Source: Aureimonas ureilytica (GTDB lineage Bacteria > Pseudomonadota > Alphaproteobacteria > Rhizobiales > Rhizobiaceae). From it: a stretch of 64,000 nucleotides of DNA. A program made the translations under genes and the position numbers. Positions 55,174 through 64,000 of this stretch are shown here, piece after piece (the stretch's first letter is position 1; every line of letters starts with the position of its first letter). Where the stretch lies: the NCBI RefSeq assembly GCF_001475935.1, contig NZ_LDQA01000010.1:1-64000 (forward strand), read 5' to 3'. Below the pieces are notes generated by a model. The model did no database searches, was not told the DNA's origin, and worked only from the letters and a program-made list of their open reading frames with translations.

Positions 55174-56586
55174 TTGAGCGCATTCGACGAAATGCTGGCG
55201 AGCGAAGCAGGCGTTCGCGATCCTTATCGCCGCTTCCATTCCTGGTTCGAGACGCAGGTTCCCCAGACTCTTTCGCGCAAGGCCACCGAGGCCGAAGGGT
55301 TCTTTCGCCGCACCGGCATCACCTTCAACGTGTATGGCGATGAGGAAGCCGCCGAGCGCCTGATCCCCTTCGATCTCGTTCCACGCATCATTTCCGGCCG
55401 CGAATGGTCGAAGCTCGCGGAAGGCATCGAACAGCGCGTTCGCGGGCTCAACGCCTTTCTGGACGACATCTATCATGACCAGGAGATCGTGAAGGCCGGC
55501 ATCGTTCCCGAGCGGCTGATCAAGGGCAACGAGGCCTTCATTCCGCAGATGGTCGGCTTCCGACCGCCCGGCGGCGTCTATACCCATATTATCGGCGTCG
55601 ACATCGTGCGCACGGCCGAGAACCAGTTCTACGTGCTGGAAGACAATGCCCGCACGCCCTCCGGCGTCTCGTATATGATCGAGAACCGGGAAACGATGAT
55701 GCAGATGTTTCCCGAGCTTTTCGCGCAGAATCGCGTGCGCCCGGTGGAAACCTATCCGCGCCATCTCCGCCGCTCGCTTCAGGCGGTCGCCCCGCCCGCC
55801 TGCAAGGGCACGCCGCGCGTTGCGGTGCTGACGCCGGGCATCCACAATTCGGCCTATTACGAGCACGCCTTCCTCGCCGACCAGATGGGCGTCGAACTGG
55901 TGGAAGGCACCGACCTGAAGCTGGTGGACGGCCGGATCGCCATGCGCACGACGCAAGGCTACGTGCCGATCGATGTCCTTTATCGCCGGGTGGACGACGC
56001 CTTCCTCGACCCGGACGTCTTCCGGCCTGAATCCGTGCTCGGCGTTCCCGGCATCATGGACGTCTATCGCAACGGCGGCATCACCATCGCCAATGCGCCG
56101 GGCACCGGCATTTCGGACGACAAGGCAATCTATTCCTACATGCCGGAGATCGTCGAGTTCTACACGGGCAAGCCGGCCATTCTCGAAAACGTGCCGACAT
56201 GGCGCTGCGCCGAGGAACAGAGCCTCTCTTACGTGCTGGAGCACCTCGAAGACCTGGTGGTGAAGGAAGTGCACGGCTCGGGCGGCTACGGCATGCTGGT
56301 CGGCCCTGCGGCCTCGAAGGCCGAGCGGGAGGCCTTCGCCGCCAAGCTGCGCGCGCGCCCTGGAAACTACATCGCCCAGCCGACGCTGGCCCTGTCCACC
56401 GTCCCGATCCTCACCGAAAAAGGCCTCGCGCCGCGCCATGTGGACCTGCGCCCCTTCGTGCTCGTGTCCGATAGCGTGAAGATCATTCCGGGGGGGCTGA
56501 CGCGCGTCGCGCTCAAAGAGGGCTCGCTCGTGGTGAATTCCAGCCAGGGCGGCGGCACCAAGGACACCTGGGTTCTGGAAGACTGA
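55174..56586 (+). CDS. Circularly permuted ATP-grasp type 2 protein
   Basis: 470 residues, the usual family length. TFNVYGDEEAAERLIPFDLVPRIISGREWSKLAEGIEQRVRGLNAFLDDIYHDQEIVKAGIVP is the N-terminal hallmark; EDNARTPSGVSYMIENRE, MLVGPAASKAEREAFAAKLR and APRHVDLRPFVL hold the permuted ATP-grasp. It is predicted to form amide bonds on small peptides or amines. The start TTG 55174 follows TCGGGGGG; the alternative TTG 55153 has no site. Followed by alpha-E and proteasome-type peptidase genes. Confidence 0.9.
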   Translation: MSAFDEMLASEAGVRDPYRRFHSWFETQVPQTLSRKATEAEGFFRRTGITFNVYGDEEAAERLIPFDLVPRIISGREWSKLAEGIEQRVRGLNAFLDDIYHDQEIVKAGIVPERLIKGNEAFIPQMVGFRPPGGVYTHIIGVDIVRTAENQFYVLEDNARTPSGVSYMIENRETMMQMFPELFAQNRVRPVETYPRHLRRSLQAVAPPACKGTPRVAVLTPGIHNSAYYEHAFLADQMGVELVEGTDLKLVDGRIAMRTTQGYVPIDVLYRRVDDAFLDPDVFRPESVLGVPGIMDVYRNGGITIANAPGTGISDDKAIYSYMPEIVEFYTGKPAILENVPTWRCAEEQSLSYVLEHLEDLVVKEVHGSGGYGMLVGPAASKAEREAFAAKLRARPGNYIAQPTLALSTVPILTEKGLAPRHVDLRPFVLVSDSVKIIPGGLTRVALKEGSLVVNSSQGGGTKDTWVLED

Positions 56587-56699
56587 TGTCCTCCCGGCTC
56601 GGCCGTTCGCGGCCGGGCCATTTCCCTTTTCGCTCGGTCATCGTACGCACGTAACCGTCTTCGGCTCGCGCCGCCCCAACAGGATCAGAATCGCGACAC

Positions 56700-57641
56700 A
56701 TGGCTCTTCTCGGACGCACCGCCAACGGACTCTTCTGGATGCAGCGCTATATCGAGCGTGCCGAGAACATGGCCCGTCTGCTCGATGCCGGCCTGCGCCT
56801 GTCGCTGACCAACCTTTCGGCCGAACCCGACGAATGGCAGTCCGTGCTCGTGTCGGCAGGCGTCGAGACAGGGTATCTGGCGAAATACCGGAGCTTCGAG
56901 CCGAACCAGATCGTCGATTACATGCTGCGCGACTTCGACAATCCGTCGAGCGTCATCTCCTCCATGGGCATCGCGCGCACCAACGGGCGCATGGTGCGCA
57001 CGGCGCTGACGCGCGAGACGTGGGAAGCGATCAACGAAAGCTGGCTGATCCTGCGCCAGCATCTCTCTCAGCCCGTGGACGATCTTCCGGCCGTTCTCGA
57101 CCTCGTGAAGGCCCGCACGGCACTGATTCGCGGCTCGTTCCACGGGACGATGCTGCGCAATCCGATCTTCGACTTCTGCAATCTCGGCACCTTCGTGGAG
57201 CGCGCCGACAACACCGCCCGCATTCTCGACGTGAAATATTGGGTGCTCATGCCGACCCATTCGTCGGTCGGCTCGTCGCTCGACAATTATCAGTGGGGCT
57301 CGATCTTGCGCTCGGTCTCGGCGCTGCGCTCCTATGCCTGGGAATATGACGCAGATCTTCGGGCGGTCGACATCATCGACTTCCTGCTTCTCAATCGGCG
57401 GATGCCGCGTTCGCTCGCCTATTCCTATCGCTGCATCAACGACAGCCTCGACTATCTCGCCCGTGCCTACGGGCAGGAGCGCGAATGCCATGCGACGGCT
57501 CGCGCCATCTCCACCCGGCTGGAGCAGCACAGCGTCACCGAAATCCTGGAGACCGGGCTGCATGAGTTCCTGGAAACGCTGATCGTGGACAACAACCGCC
57601 TGTCCAACGAGATCGCGCGCGACTTCAGCTTCTATTCCTGA
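56700..57641 (+). CDS. Alpha-E domain protein
   Basis: 313 residues, all alpha-helical. MALLGRTANGLFWMQRYIERAENMARLLDAGLRLSL is the diagnostic opening, with conserved E in YIERAEN and FVERADNTARILDVKYW. Always found with the permuted ATP-grasp, in the same strand order. Biochemical role unknown. ATG 56700 starts 113 bases after the ATP-grasp stop. Confidence 0.92.
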   Translation: MALLGRTANGLFWMQRYIERAENMARLLDAGLRLSLTNLSAEPDEWQSVLVSAGVETGYLAKYRSFEPNQIVDYMLRDFDNPSSVISSMGIARTNGRMVRTALTRETWEAINESWLILRQHLSQPVDDLPAVLDLVKARTALIRGSFHGTMLRNPIFDFCNLGTFVERADNTARILDVKYWVLMPTHSSVGSSLDNYQWGSILRSVSALRSYAWEYDADLRAVDIIDFLLLNRRMPRSLAYSYRCINDSLDYLARAYGQERECHATARAISTRLEQHSVTEILETGLHEFLETLIVDNNRLSNEIARDFSFYS

Positions 57642-57784
57642 TCGTCACGGCACATGTGCCCTCGATAGCGGGACGCTTCTGTTGCGATGCCGCGCCGCGT
57701 GTGGTTGCGGGCGTTAACCTGCTTCGGCATAAGCTGCCGCCGAACGGCTCCCGTGGGAGCAGAAAGCGTCAGGGAGCGTTCGAA

Positions 57785-58528
57785 GTGACCTATTGCGTCG
57801 GTCTCCTTCTCAATCGTGGCATGGTCTTCATGTCGGACACCCGCACCAATGCCGGGATCGACAATATTTCCGTCGTCACGAAGCTGCGCACCTGGAACAT
57901 GCCGGGTGATCGCTTTCTCTGCCTCATGTCGGCGGGCAATCTGGCGACGACGCAGTCCACCATCTCGCTTCTGGAAGAGCGCGGCCTGGCCTCGCATGAT
58001 CGCAAGCCCAAACTCCTGACGCAGCCGACCATGTTCCAGACGGCCAAGCTCGTTGGCGAGACACTGCGCGAGGTGATCTCCTATACGAACGAAGGCAGCG
58101 ACGGATCGAGCCGCTTCCTCGGCTCCTTCATTCTGGGCGGGCAGATCAAGGGCGGCCGCCCTCGCCTCTTCATGATCTATCCCGAAGGGAATTTCATCGA
58201 GGCAGGCCCCGACAACCCGTTCTTCCAGATCGGCGAGCACAAATATGGTCGCCCGATTCTGGTGCGGACCTACGAGCCCACCATGTCGCTGGAAGATGCG
58301 GTGAAACTTCTGCTCGTGTCCTTCGATTCGACCATCAAGTCGAACCTTTCGGTGGGCCTGCCGATCGATCTTCAAGTCTACGAGACAGACAAGCTCGAAA
58401 CCGGCTATCGCCAGCGCTTCGACGATCGCGACCCCTATTACCGGCAGATTTCGGAAGGCTGGGGGGATGCGCTGAAATCAGCCTTCGATCAACTGCCGGC
58501 TTTCAGTCCGGCAGGTGTCGAGCGCTGA
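57785..58528 (+). CDS. Proteasome-type Ntn peptidase
   Basis: 247 residues. The start GTG 57785 follows CAGGGAG and gives (M)TYCVGLLLNRGMVFMSDTRTNAGIDNI, so T2 would become the N-terminal nucleophile after Met removal. KLRTW, FLCLMSAGNLATTQ and EPTMSLEDAVKLLLVSFDSTIKSNLSVGLPIDL fit proteasome-like Ntn hydrolases. It forms a module with the two genes upstream and may cut the amides they form (inference). Confidence 0.9.
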   Translation: MTYCVGLLLNRGMVFMSDTRTNAGIDNISVVTKLRTWNMPGDRFLCLMSAGNLATTQSTISLLEERGLASHDRKPKLLTQPTMFQTAKLVGETLREVISYTNEGSDGSSRFLGSFILGGQIKGGRPRLFMIYPEGNFIEAGPDNPFFQIGEHKYGRPILVRTYEPTMSLEDAVKLLLVSFDSTIKSNLSVGLPIDLQVYETDKLETGYRQRFDDRDPYYRQISEGWGDALKSAFDQLPAFSPAGVER

Positions 58529-58537
58529 CCCGATTCG

Positions 58538-58900
58538 TCAGGAATCGCGGCTAAGGCCTTTAGCCGCGAGTTCGTCCAGATAGGCGTTCCAAAGACGCCC
58601 GCCGTCGCGCGCGAGCTGGAGCAGATAGGTCCAGGTGTAGATCCCGGTATCATGCCGATCGTCGAAGGCGATCCGGATGGCGTAATGGCCGACCGGGAAG
58701 ATATTGGCGATCCGCACCTCGCGCTTGCCGCCGACGGTGACGCGCTGGTCCGGCGAATGGCCCTGCACCTCGGCCGAAGGCGAGAGAACGCGCAGCATCT
58801 CGGCCGTGATTTCGGCCGGCGGCGCACTTCCGAAGCGCAAAACCAGGGTCTTGCGATCAGGCAAAACGCGAATTTCTTCGGGGACAGGCGCGGCGCACAT
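58538..58900 (-). CDS. DUF971 protein
   Basis: 120 residues. [42 protein letters not shown] and [32 protein letters not shown] match DUF971, the domain seen in gamma-butyrobetaine dioxygenase N-termini and in Fe-S or Moco-linked proteins. ATG 58900 is 7 bases after AAGGAG; the ATG at 58906 is too near. Divergent from moaA with 107 bases between, a common pairing in proteobacteria that suggests a Moco/Fe-S link. Confidence 0.85.
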   Translation of the reverse strand: MCAAPVPEEIRVLPDRKTLVLRFGSAPPAEITAEMLRVLSPSAEVQGHSPDQRVTVGGKREVRIANIFPVGHYAIRIAFDDRHDTGIYTWTYLLQLARDGGRLWNAYLDELAAKGLSRDS

Positions 58901-59007
58901 GGTCATTCTCCTTAGCGAGTGTGATGCTCCCGCTTGACCGCGTTGGCAAGCCTTTCCACATTCGTCACACGACGCAAGGAAAGGATGGCGGTTCGACGCC
59001 GCCGAGC

Positions 59008-60042
59008 ATGACCCTGATCACGCCTCTCGCCCCGCGCCCGGAGAAGCCCGCGCTGATCGACCCGTTCCAGCGGGCGATCACCTATCTCCGTGTTTCCGTG
59101 ACCGATCGCTGCGACTTCCGCTGCACCTATTGCATGGCGGAGGATATGGAGTTCCTGCCCAAGCGCGATCTCCTGACGCTGGAGGAGTTGGACCGCCTGT
59201 CGTCGGCCTTCATCGAGCGGGGCGTGCGCCGGCTCCGGCTGACGGGCGGCGAGCCGCTGATGCGCAAGAACATTCTCTACCTCATCCGCTCCCTGTCTCG
59301 TCATCTGGAGAGCGGGCATTTGGACGAGCTGACGCTGACCACCAACGGCTCGCAGCTCCAGCGTTTTGCCAGGGATCTCGCAGCCTGCGGCGTGAAACGC
59401 CTCAACGTGTCGCTGGATACGCTCGACCCGGACAAGTTCCGCCACATCACGCGGCGCGGCGATCTCGCCGGGGTTCTGGCCGGCATCGACGCGGCTTTGG
59501 CGGCGGGCATCCAGCTCAAGCTCAACGCTGTCGCGCTCAAGAATTTCAACGAAGGCGAACTGCCCTTCATGATGCGCTGGGCCCACGAGCGCGGCATGGA
59601 CATGACGGTCATCGAGACCATGCCGCTCGGCGAAATCGACGAGGATCGCACCGATCGCTACCTGCCGCTGAACCAGGTTCGCCGCAGCCTTGAAGAGCGC
59701 TTCACGCTGCGCGACATTCCCTACAAGACGGGCGGCCCCGCACGCTATGTGGACGTGGCGGAGACCGGCGGGCGCCTGGGCTTCATCACGCCGATGACCC
59801 ACAATTTCTGCGAAAGCTGCAACCGGGTTCGGGTGACCTGCACGGGCACGCTCTACATGTGCCTCGGGCAGGAGGACGCCGCCGATCTGCGCGGCGCGAT
59901 GCGCGGTTCGGAGGGCGACGAAGCGCTGCATCGGGCGATCGACGAAGCCATTTCCCGCAAGCCCAAGGGTCACGATTTCGTCATCGATCGCGCGACCAAA
60001 CGCCCGTCCGTGTCCCGCCATATGAGCGTGACGGGCGGCTGA
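59008..60042 (+). CDS. moaA: GTP 3',8-cyclase, Moco biosynthesis
   Basis: 344 residues. Radical-SAM cluster CDFRCTYC (C35, C39, C42), [15 protein letters not shown] contact, the C-terminal [4Fe-4S] set [20 protein letters not shown], and the GG at the end of the chain (SVTGG) needed in MoaA. It makes the first pterin intermediate from GTP. ATG 59008 (MTLITPL) is chosen; no clear site, and the frame to 58921 overlaps the DUF971 leader. Confidence 0.95.
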   Translation: MTLITPLAPRPEKPALIDPFQRAITYLRVSVTDRCDFRCTYCMAEDMEFLPKRDLLTLEELDRLSSAFIERGVRRLRLTGGEPLMRKNILYLIRSLSRHLESGHLDELTLTTNGSQLQRFARDLAACGVKRLNVSLDTLDPDKFRHITRRGDLAGVLAGIDAALAAGIQLKLNAVALKNFNEGELPFMMRWAHERGMDMTVIETMPLGEIDEDRTDRYLPLNQVRRSLEERFTLRDIPYKTGGPARYVDVAETGGRLGFITPMTHNFCESCNRVRVTCTGTLYMCLGQEDAADLRGAMRGSEGDEALHRAIDEAISRKPKGHDFVIDRATKRPSVSRHMSVTGG

Positions 60043-60216
60043 TCTCCGCAAAGCGCTTCGCCGAATTGCGAAAGCCCGACGCGGGAACGCGCTATACTGG
60101 TGGATTTCTAGGGAGCCACGGTATTTGCCGCAACGCTCGGGCGGCTGAACTTGGAACGACCTGTTAACGGTTCGCGTTACCCCGGTCAGTTCAGCACCAG
60201 CGTTTGGAAGGCTCCG

Positions 60217-60462
60217 ATGAAAACCTTTGTGAAGACCAGCTTGGCCCTTGGTGCCGTGGTGATGGTGACGGCCGGCTGCACCACCACGGAGCGCACCGTG
60301 GGCGGTGCCTTGATCGGCGGCGCGGGCGGCGCGGTGGTTGGCGATGCGATCGGCGGTTCGGGCGGCGCGGTGATCGGCGGGTTGGCCGGCGGCACGGCGG
60401 GCGCGCTGATCGGCCGCGAGTCCGGTCGCCGGGCCAACAACGGATATTATCGAGGATACTGA
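60217..60462 (+). CDS. Glycine-zipper small lipoprotein
   Basis: 81 residues. A lipobox near VTAGC (Cys about residue 21) and then TTTERTVGGALIGGAGGAVVGDAIGGSGGAVIGGLAGGTAGALIG, a glycine zipper of the OmpA-like YMGG/2TM kind. ATG 60217 follows TGGAAGG. Likely in the outer membrane; function unknown. Confidence 0.85.
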   Translation: MKTFVKTSLALGAVVMVTAGCTTTERTVGGALIGGAGGAVVGDAIGGSGGAVIGGLAGGTAGALIGRESGRRANNGYYRGY

Positions 60463-60564
60463 GCCGAGACGAAGCTCTGACACTTATGCTTCAGGGGATT
60501 GACGCGCTCGTGGTCGATCCCCTGATGCTTTCGGCGTATCGCCGCTATAAGAAACGAGAGCGCG

Positions 60565-60840
60565 CTATCGGCTGCCGTCTTCCTTGTAGGCGTTGGATGC
60601 CGATGTCGCTGAAATCGCATAGGCCCCGCCGCTGACGGAGATCGGCAAAGCCACGAAGGCGGGTGAAAGTGTCGCGGCGGCGGCAAGCCCGCCCGCGATC
60701 GCAGAGGCCGGTCCAGGGACCTGCACCTCGGCCGGATTGGCGAGCGTCGCGGTTGCGTCGGCTTTGCTCCAGGTGGTGCGCCATTGCGTCAATTGCTGGC
60801 TTCGCACCGCATCATCTGAAAATGCCAATCGATCCATCAT
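60565..60840 (-). CDS. Hypothetical small protein with an Ala/Ser/Gly-rich hydrophobic part
   Basis: 91 residues from ATG 60840 (another ATG at 60837, longer frame to 60858). It has a soluble start (MMDRLAFSDDAVRSQQLTQW) and a hydrophobic part (about 45-80) that could be one or two membrane segments. Site GGGACGA is about 15 bases off, so the gene is uncertain. No family recognised. It is 102 bases from the lipoprotein gene, convergent. Confidence 0.4.
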   Translation of the reverse strand: MMDRLAFSDDAVRSQQLTQWRTTWSKADATATLANPAEVQVPGPASAIAGGLAAAATLSPAFVALPISVSGGAYAISATSASNAYKEDGSR

Positions 60841-61096
60841 GATCTGGCGTCGTCCCACGTTCCGCAGTCCCGAGATCGGGGCCAGCCCTCACATAGGCTG
60901 AAGCAACTGCTCGCTTCCAATCTAGAGCGATTGTCTTGCCGGATTCTTCGCGAGACATTTCAAATTGTGGATAACCCTGTCGTAGCGTCAACGCCCTCGC
61001 CAAAGCGCCGACCCGGCCACGCATTGCGAAAGCCGATGGCGCTTGTCCGCGCTCACCTTAAGCCTTTAGAAGCAGGCATCGATATGGTGAAGGCGA

Positions 61097-62014
61097 ATGC
61101 CTATGAACGCGTCAGGGTCCTCTCTCGCCAGCGAGAATGCGCGCGCGAGCCTCCTGATGACAGGCGCCATGGCCTGTTTCGCCCTCAACGACATGATGGT
61201 GAAAACGCTCTCCGCCTCGATGGAGGCACCTCAGATCATGGCCCTTCGCGGGGTCATCGTATCCTGCCTCCTGATCGCGCTCGGCCTGCAACAAGGCGTT
61301 CTCCGTCCACTGTCGCGCCTTCGTCATCGCGCCGTTCTGTTGCGCACCCTGGCCGACATCCTGACGACCATCTCCTACATCTCGGCGCTCAAGCATCTCT
61401 CGCTGGGCAATGCCTCGGCGATCTTCCAGGCCCTGCCCTTCACGATCACGATCGGGGCGGCGCTGTTTCTGGGAGAAAGTGTCGGCTGGCGGCGCTGGGT
61501 CGCCATCGCGGTCGGTTTCGTGGGCGTGCTGGTGATCTTGCGGCCGGCGACGGACGGGTTCAACACCTACGCCGTCTGGGTTCTGATCTCCGTCGTCTTC
61601 GCCGCGATGCGCGATCTCGTGACGCGCCGGATGCCGACCTCCATTTCCTCTCTGCAGGTGGCGACGGTCACATCGATTGCCGTCGCCATCACCGGCTTTC
61701 TGATGCTGCCGGCGGTCGGCTGGTCGCCCGTCTCCGGAGCGAGCTGGCTGATTCTTCTGTGTGGGGCGTTTGCCATTGGGGCCGGTTACATCATGATCGT
61801 CGCGTCGATGCGCGTCGGAGACATGAGCTTCGTCGCACCCTTCCGCTATTCGATCCTGATCTTCGCCATGGCTCTTGGAGCCCTGGTCTTCGAGGAGCGG
61901 CCGGACGGTTTCGAGATCCTGGGCTCGCTCATCGTCGTGGGTAGCGGTGCCTATACGATCCACCGCGAAGGGGTGGCACGGCGCGCGGCGCGCACGGGAA
62001 GCACGGGTCCATGA
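61097..62014 (+). CDS. EamA/DMT-family transporter
   Basis: 305 residues, ten membrane helices in two EamA repeats: GAMACFALNDMMVKTLSASMEAPQIMALRGVIVSCLL and PFTITIGAALFLGESVGWRRWVAIAVGFVGVLVILRP; then SWLILLCGAFAIGAGYIMIVASMRVGDMSFVAPFRYS and LVFEERPDGFEILGSLIVVGSG. Exporter of a metabolite or S-adenosyl-like compound is possible but unknown. Its stop overlaps mobA as ATGA. ATG 61097 or 61103. Confidence 0.9.
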   Translation: MPMNASGSSLASENARASLLMTGAMACFALNDMMVKTLSASMEAPQIMALRGVIVSCLLIALGLQQGVLRPLSRLRHRAVLLRTLADILTTISYISALKHLSLGNASAIFQALPFTITIGAALFLGESVGWRRWVAIAVGFVGVLVILRPATDGFNTYAVWVLISVVFAAMRDLVTRRMPTSISSLQVATVTSIAVAITGFLMLPAVGWSPVSGASWLILLCGAFAIGAGYIMIVASMRVGDMSFVAPFRYSILIFAMALGALVFEERPDGFEILGSLIVVGSGAYTIHREGVARRAARTGSTGP

Positions 62015-62631
62015 AGGTCTATGGCGCGCTTCTGGCGGGCGGCGCGGCCTCGCGCCTCGGCGGCGTCGCCAAACCGCTTCTCGATCTGGCGGGCTGCACC
62101 ATGGCCGAGCGCGCGCTGATGCCACTGCGCGGTCACGTCGAGAGGATTCTCGTCTCGACGGATCGGCACGAATTGTTCGCGCCGTTCGGCTTCGAGACGG
62201 TGGAAGACGGACGGCCCGAGCGCCTCGGCCCGCTTGCCGGCCTCGCGGCGCTTTATGGAGCGATCCGACGCAAGGACGACGCGCCCTTCGCGCTTCTCAC
62301 CGTGCCGGGCGACACGCCTTTTCTTCCCCGCGATCTAGCCCCGCGTCTCCTCATCCATGCGCCGCCGGGCACCGTGCGCGTCGCCGCGCTCGGCCCGCAT
62401 TGGCAACCGACCGTCGCGCTCTGGCCGGATACGGCCTTGGAAGACCTGCCAGCCTGGCTCGACAGCGATACGTCCAATGTTTCGATTCGCCACTGGATTG
62501 CGCGCCATCCGCACGAGGTGATCGAGTTTGGGCCGACACTCTCAGCCCCGGACGGCGATCCCTTCTTCAACGTCAACACATCAGAAGACTTGGGGACCGC
62601 ACGTCGCCATCTGAGCGCGATCGAAAGATGA
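62011..62631 (+). CDS. mobA: Molybdenum cofactor guanylyltransferase
   Basis: 206 residues. The nucleotidyltransferase loop KVYGALLAGGAASRLGGVAKPLL, LVSTDRHELFAPFGFETVEDGRPERLGPLAGL, TVPGDTPFLP and FFNVNTSEDLGTA match MobA, which converts Moco to its guanine dinucleotide form. The loop reads AGGAASRLGG instead of AGGxSxRMG, a mild variation. ATG 62011 overlaps the transporter stop by 4 bases. Confidence 0.9.
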   Translation: MKVYGALLAGGAASRLGGVAKPLLDLAGCTMAERALMPLRGHVERILVSTDRHELFAPFGFETVEDGRPERLGPLAGLAALYGAIRRKDDAPFALLTVPGDTPFLPRDLAPRLLIHAPPGTVRVAALGPHWQPTVALWPDTALEDLPAWLDSDTSNVSIRHWIARHPHEVIEFGPTLSAPDGDPFFNVNTSEDLGTARRHLSAIER

Positions 62632-62737
62632 GGGTGATGGTACCGAAGACTTGCCAAGGCCGGAAGCTAAGCCTTATTGCTTGCATAATAGGCATGCTCT
62701 TTTGTCGGGCTGCCGCAGACTTGCAAGAAGGTTGACC

Positions 62738-63535
62738 ATGCGATCCATCAAAACGGCTCTGCTCGCCCTGTCCGCCCTGGCCCTCACCACGTCTCTGGCG
62801 GCGGCGCAGGAGAGCGACGCCAACAAGACCTGGACCGAGGTCCGTATCGGATCGGAAGGCGCTTATCCGCCGTTCAACATGCTCGACGCTTCCGGCAAGC
62901 TGAACGGGTTCGACATCGACATCGCCAATGCCCTCTGCGACCAGATGAAGGTCAAGTGCACCTTCGTCACGCAGGATTGGGACGGCATCATTCCGGCTCT
63001 CCAGAACAATCGCTTCGATGCGATCATGTCCGGCATGTCGATCACGCCCGAGCGGGAGAAGCAGGTTCTCTTCACCAACAAATATTTCAATACGCCCGGT
63101 GCCGTCGCGGTGCCGAAGGACTCGACGATCGCAGACACCTCCGCCGCCTCGCTCGCCGGCAAGACGATCGGCGCTCAGGCGTCCACAACCCATTCGCAGG
63201 CCGCCGAGAAATTCTTCCCCGACGCCGACGTGCGCGTGTATCCGACGGCCGAGGAATACAAGCTGGACATCGCGAACGGTCGCCTCGACGCAGTGACCGA
63301 TGACATCGTCGTCCTCGGTCCTTGGCTGGAAAGTGCGGAAGGTGCCTGCTGCAAGCTGCTCGGCACGCTGCCGATGGACGAGAGCGTCTATGGCAAGGGT
63401 CTCGGCATCGCGGTGCGCCAGGGCGACACCAAGCTGAAGAAGATGTTCGACGATGCGATCACCGCGATCCGCGCCGACGGCACCTACAAGAAGATCCAGG
63501 ACAAGTATTTCAAGTTCGACGTCTACGGGAAGTGA
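62738..63535 (+). CDS. Polar amino-acid ABC receptor (HisJ/ArgT/OccT type)
   Basis: 265 residues with a Sec leader (about 1-23). VRIGSEGAYPPFNMLDASGKLNGFDIDIANALCDQMKVKCTFVTQDWDGIIPALQNNRFDAIMSGMSITPEREKQVLFTNKYFNTPGAVAVPKDS is the SBP3 pattern of basic amino-acid or opine receptors. ATG 62738 follows AAGAAGG. A hairpin and then a permease gene follow. Confidence 0.92.
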   Translation: MRSIKTALLALSALALTTSLAAAQESDANKTWTEVRIGSEGAYPPFNMLDASGKLNGFDIDIANALCDQMKVKCTFVTQDWDGIIPALQNNRFDAIMSGMSITPEREKQVLFTNKYFNTPGAVAVPKDSTIADTSAASLAGKTIGAQASTTHSQAAEKFFPDADVRVYPTAEEYKLDIANGRLDAVTDDIVVLGPWLESAEGACCKLLGTLPMDESVYGKGLGIAVRQGDTKLKKMFDDAITAIRADGTYKKIQDKYFKFDVYGK

Positions 63536-63550
63536 TCGCAGCCTGATCTC

Positions 63551-63577
63551 GGGAAGGCCGGATCGCCCGGCCTTCCC
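63551..63577 (+). terminator. Hairpin between the receptor and permease genes
   Basis: GGGAAGGCCGG (63551-63561) and CCGGCCTTCCC (63567-63577) form an 11-bp stem with a 5-base loop and no T run. It is typical of hairpins that stabilise the receptor mRNA and reduce reading into permease genes. Confidence 0.6.
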
Positions 63578-63763
63578 CTTCCACAAACGCCAATACCCGA
63601 CCCGTCGCCGGTTCGAGAGAGTTTCCAGGCCGAGCTTGAACCTCGGGTGGGATACGCTTTCGCGGGGCTGCGAGAGGTGTTACCAGCAGCTTTCCATTTT
63701 GAAGGCCAGGGGAACGATGACATCAGTCCGCAAAGGCGCGTCTCGCCCTGACCGGTGCCCCTC

Positions 63764-64000
63764 GTGACGACCGATTATCTGTCTCTCCTCTCCTATGGTG
63801 CCGATGGTTGGGGCGACGAACTCCTCTCCGGCCTGTTCATCACCTTCTCGCTGGCTTTGGCGACCCTGCCGCTGGGCCTCCTGCTCGGCCTCGGTCTGGC
63901 GCTGGCCAAACGCGGCGGCGACCCGGCGCTGGCGCTATCGGCCAATATCTACACCACCCTGTTTCGGGGCCTGCCCGAGCTTCTGACGCTCTTCCTCGTG
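63764..64000 (+). CDS. Polar amino-acid ABC permease, partial (HisQ/OccQ type)
   Basis: At least 79 residues before the window edge: ELLSGLFITFSLALATLPLGLLLGLGLALAKR and YTTLFRGLPELLTLFLV are the HisM/HisQ-type N-terminus. GTG 63764 is the likely start, and GTG 63755 is possible; neither has a clear site. 228 bases after the receptor gene. Confidence 0.85.
   Translation, partial: MTTDYLSLLSYGADGWGDELLSGLFITFSLALATLPLGLLLGLGLALAKRGGDPALALSANIYTTLFRGLPELLTLFLV

Noticed and set aside
60491-60525. 9-bp hairpin after the glycine-zipper gene
   Set aside because: The loop is 17 bases and no T run follows, so I did not call a terminator.

Overview
The window reads as a piece of chromosome from a GC-rich alphaproteobacterium of the order Hyphomicrobiales (Rhizobiales). 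Supporting signs are the type 2 heme A synthase (ctaA/COX15 form) next to a DUF2842 gene, a complete minCDE operon, type 2 (short) argC, rplM-rpsI, TRAP transporters with TakP-like receptors, and the general gene style. Aurantimonadaceae (Aureimonas-like) is a guess I cannot confirm from sequence alone. Nearly all of it is dense, ordinary chromosome; I see no phage, conjugative element, CRISPR array or intact insertion sequence.

Layout: 1-1066 (minus) holds the first codons of tuf, a ferritin-like gene and tRNA-Gly/tRNA-Tyr. 1284-7085 holds rlmB and a TRAP system with one permease pair (dctQM) and two tandem receptor genes. 7257-10923 holds tRNA-Thr, a small anchored protein and modABC for molybdate uptake, with a possible Mo-box. 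10926-17165 holds a GH3 glycosidase with a secreted partner, two transglutaminase-like genes, a DUF2171 gene and an MRJP-family protein. 17349-28930 is mainly housekeeping: prfC, an FMN reductase, pncA, ppk2, an Mfd-type helicase overlapping a phosphatase, a SOUL protein and a P450. 28940-34162 holds a cupin, rplM-rpsI, speB, argC, ctaA and DUF2842.

Surface polysaccharide genes lie in two blocks. 34196-38493 has a Wzz/BY-kinase-like protein with a degenerate P-loop, a Wza-like lipoprotein and a priming glycosyl-1-phosphate transferase. 45886-54747 has a glycosyltransferase, a DegT aminotransferase, a rhamnan-synthesis-F protein, the dTDP-rhamnose genes rmlDBC (minus) and rmlA (plus), and an ABC-2 exporter. 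Together these look like rhamnose-containing glycan synthesis and export. Between the blocks are ridA, an OsmF-like receptor, minCDE with a 55-codon gene behind minE, purU, a xylose-dehydrogenase-like SDR, tspO and a DUF3429 gene.

55174-58528 encodes a circularly permuted ATP-grasp enzyme, an alpha-E protein and a proteasome-type Ntn peptidase. This is a widespread but biochemically poorly defined module, predicted to make and turn over peptide-like amide bonds. Its usual transglutaminase partners are the two genes at 13.8-15.6 kb. The window ends with molybdenum-cofactor genes (moaA, mobA), small membrane or lipoprotein genes, an EamA transporter and the start of a polar amino-acid ABC system cut by the window edge.

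Most worth a second look: the split ATP-grasp/alpha-E/transglutaminase/peptidase module, the degenerate BY-kinase, the small gene after minE, a 164-bp MITE-like element with perfect 20-bp inverted repeats at 47094-47257, and a PSFG-repeat tail on the TRAP permease.
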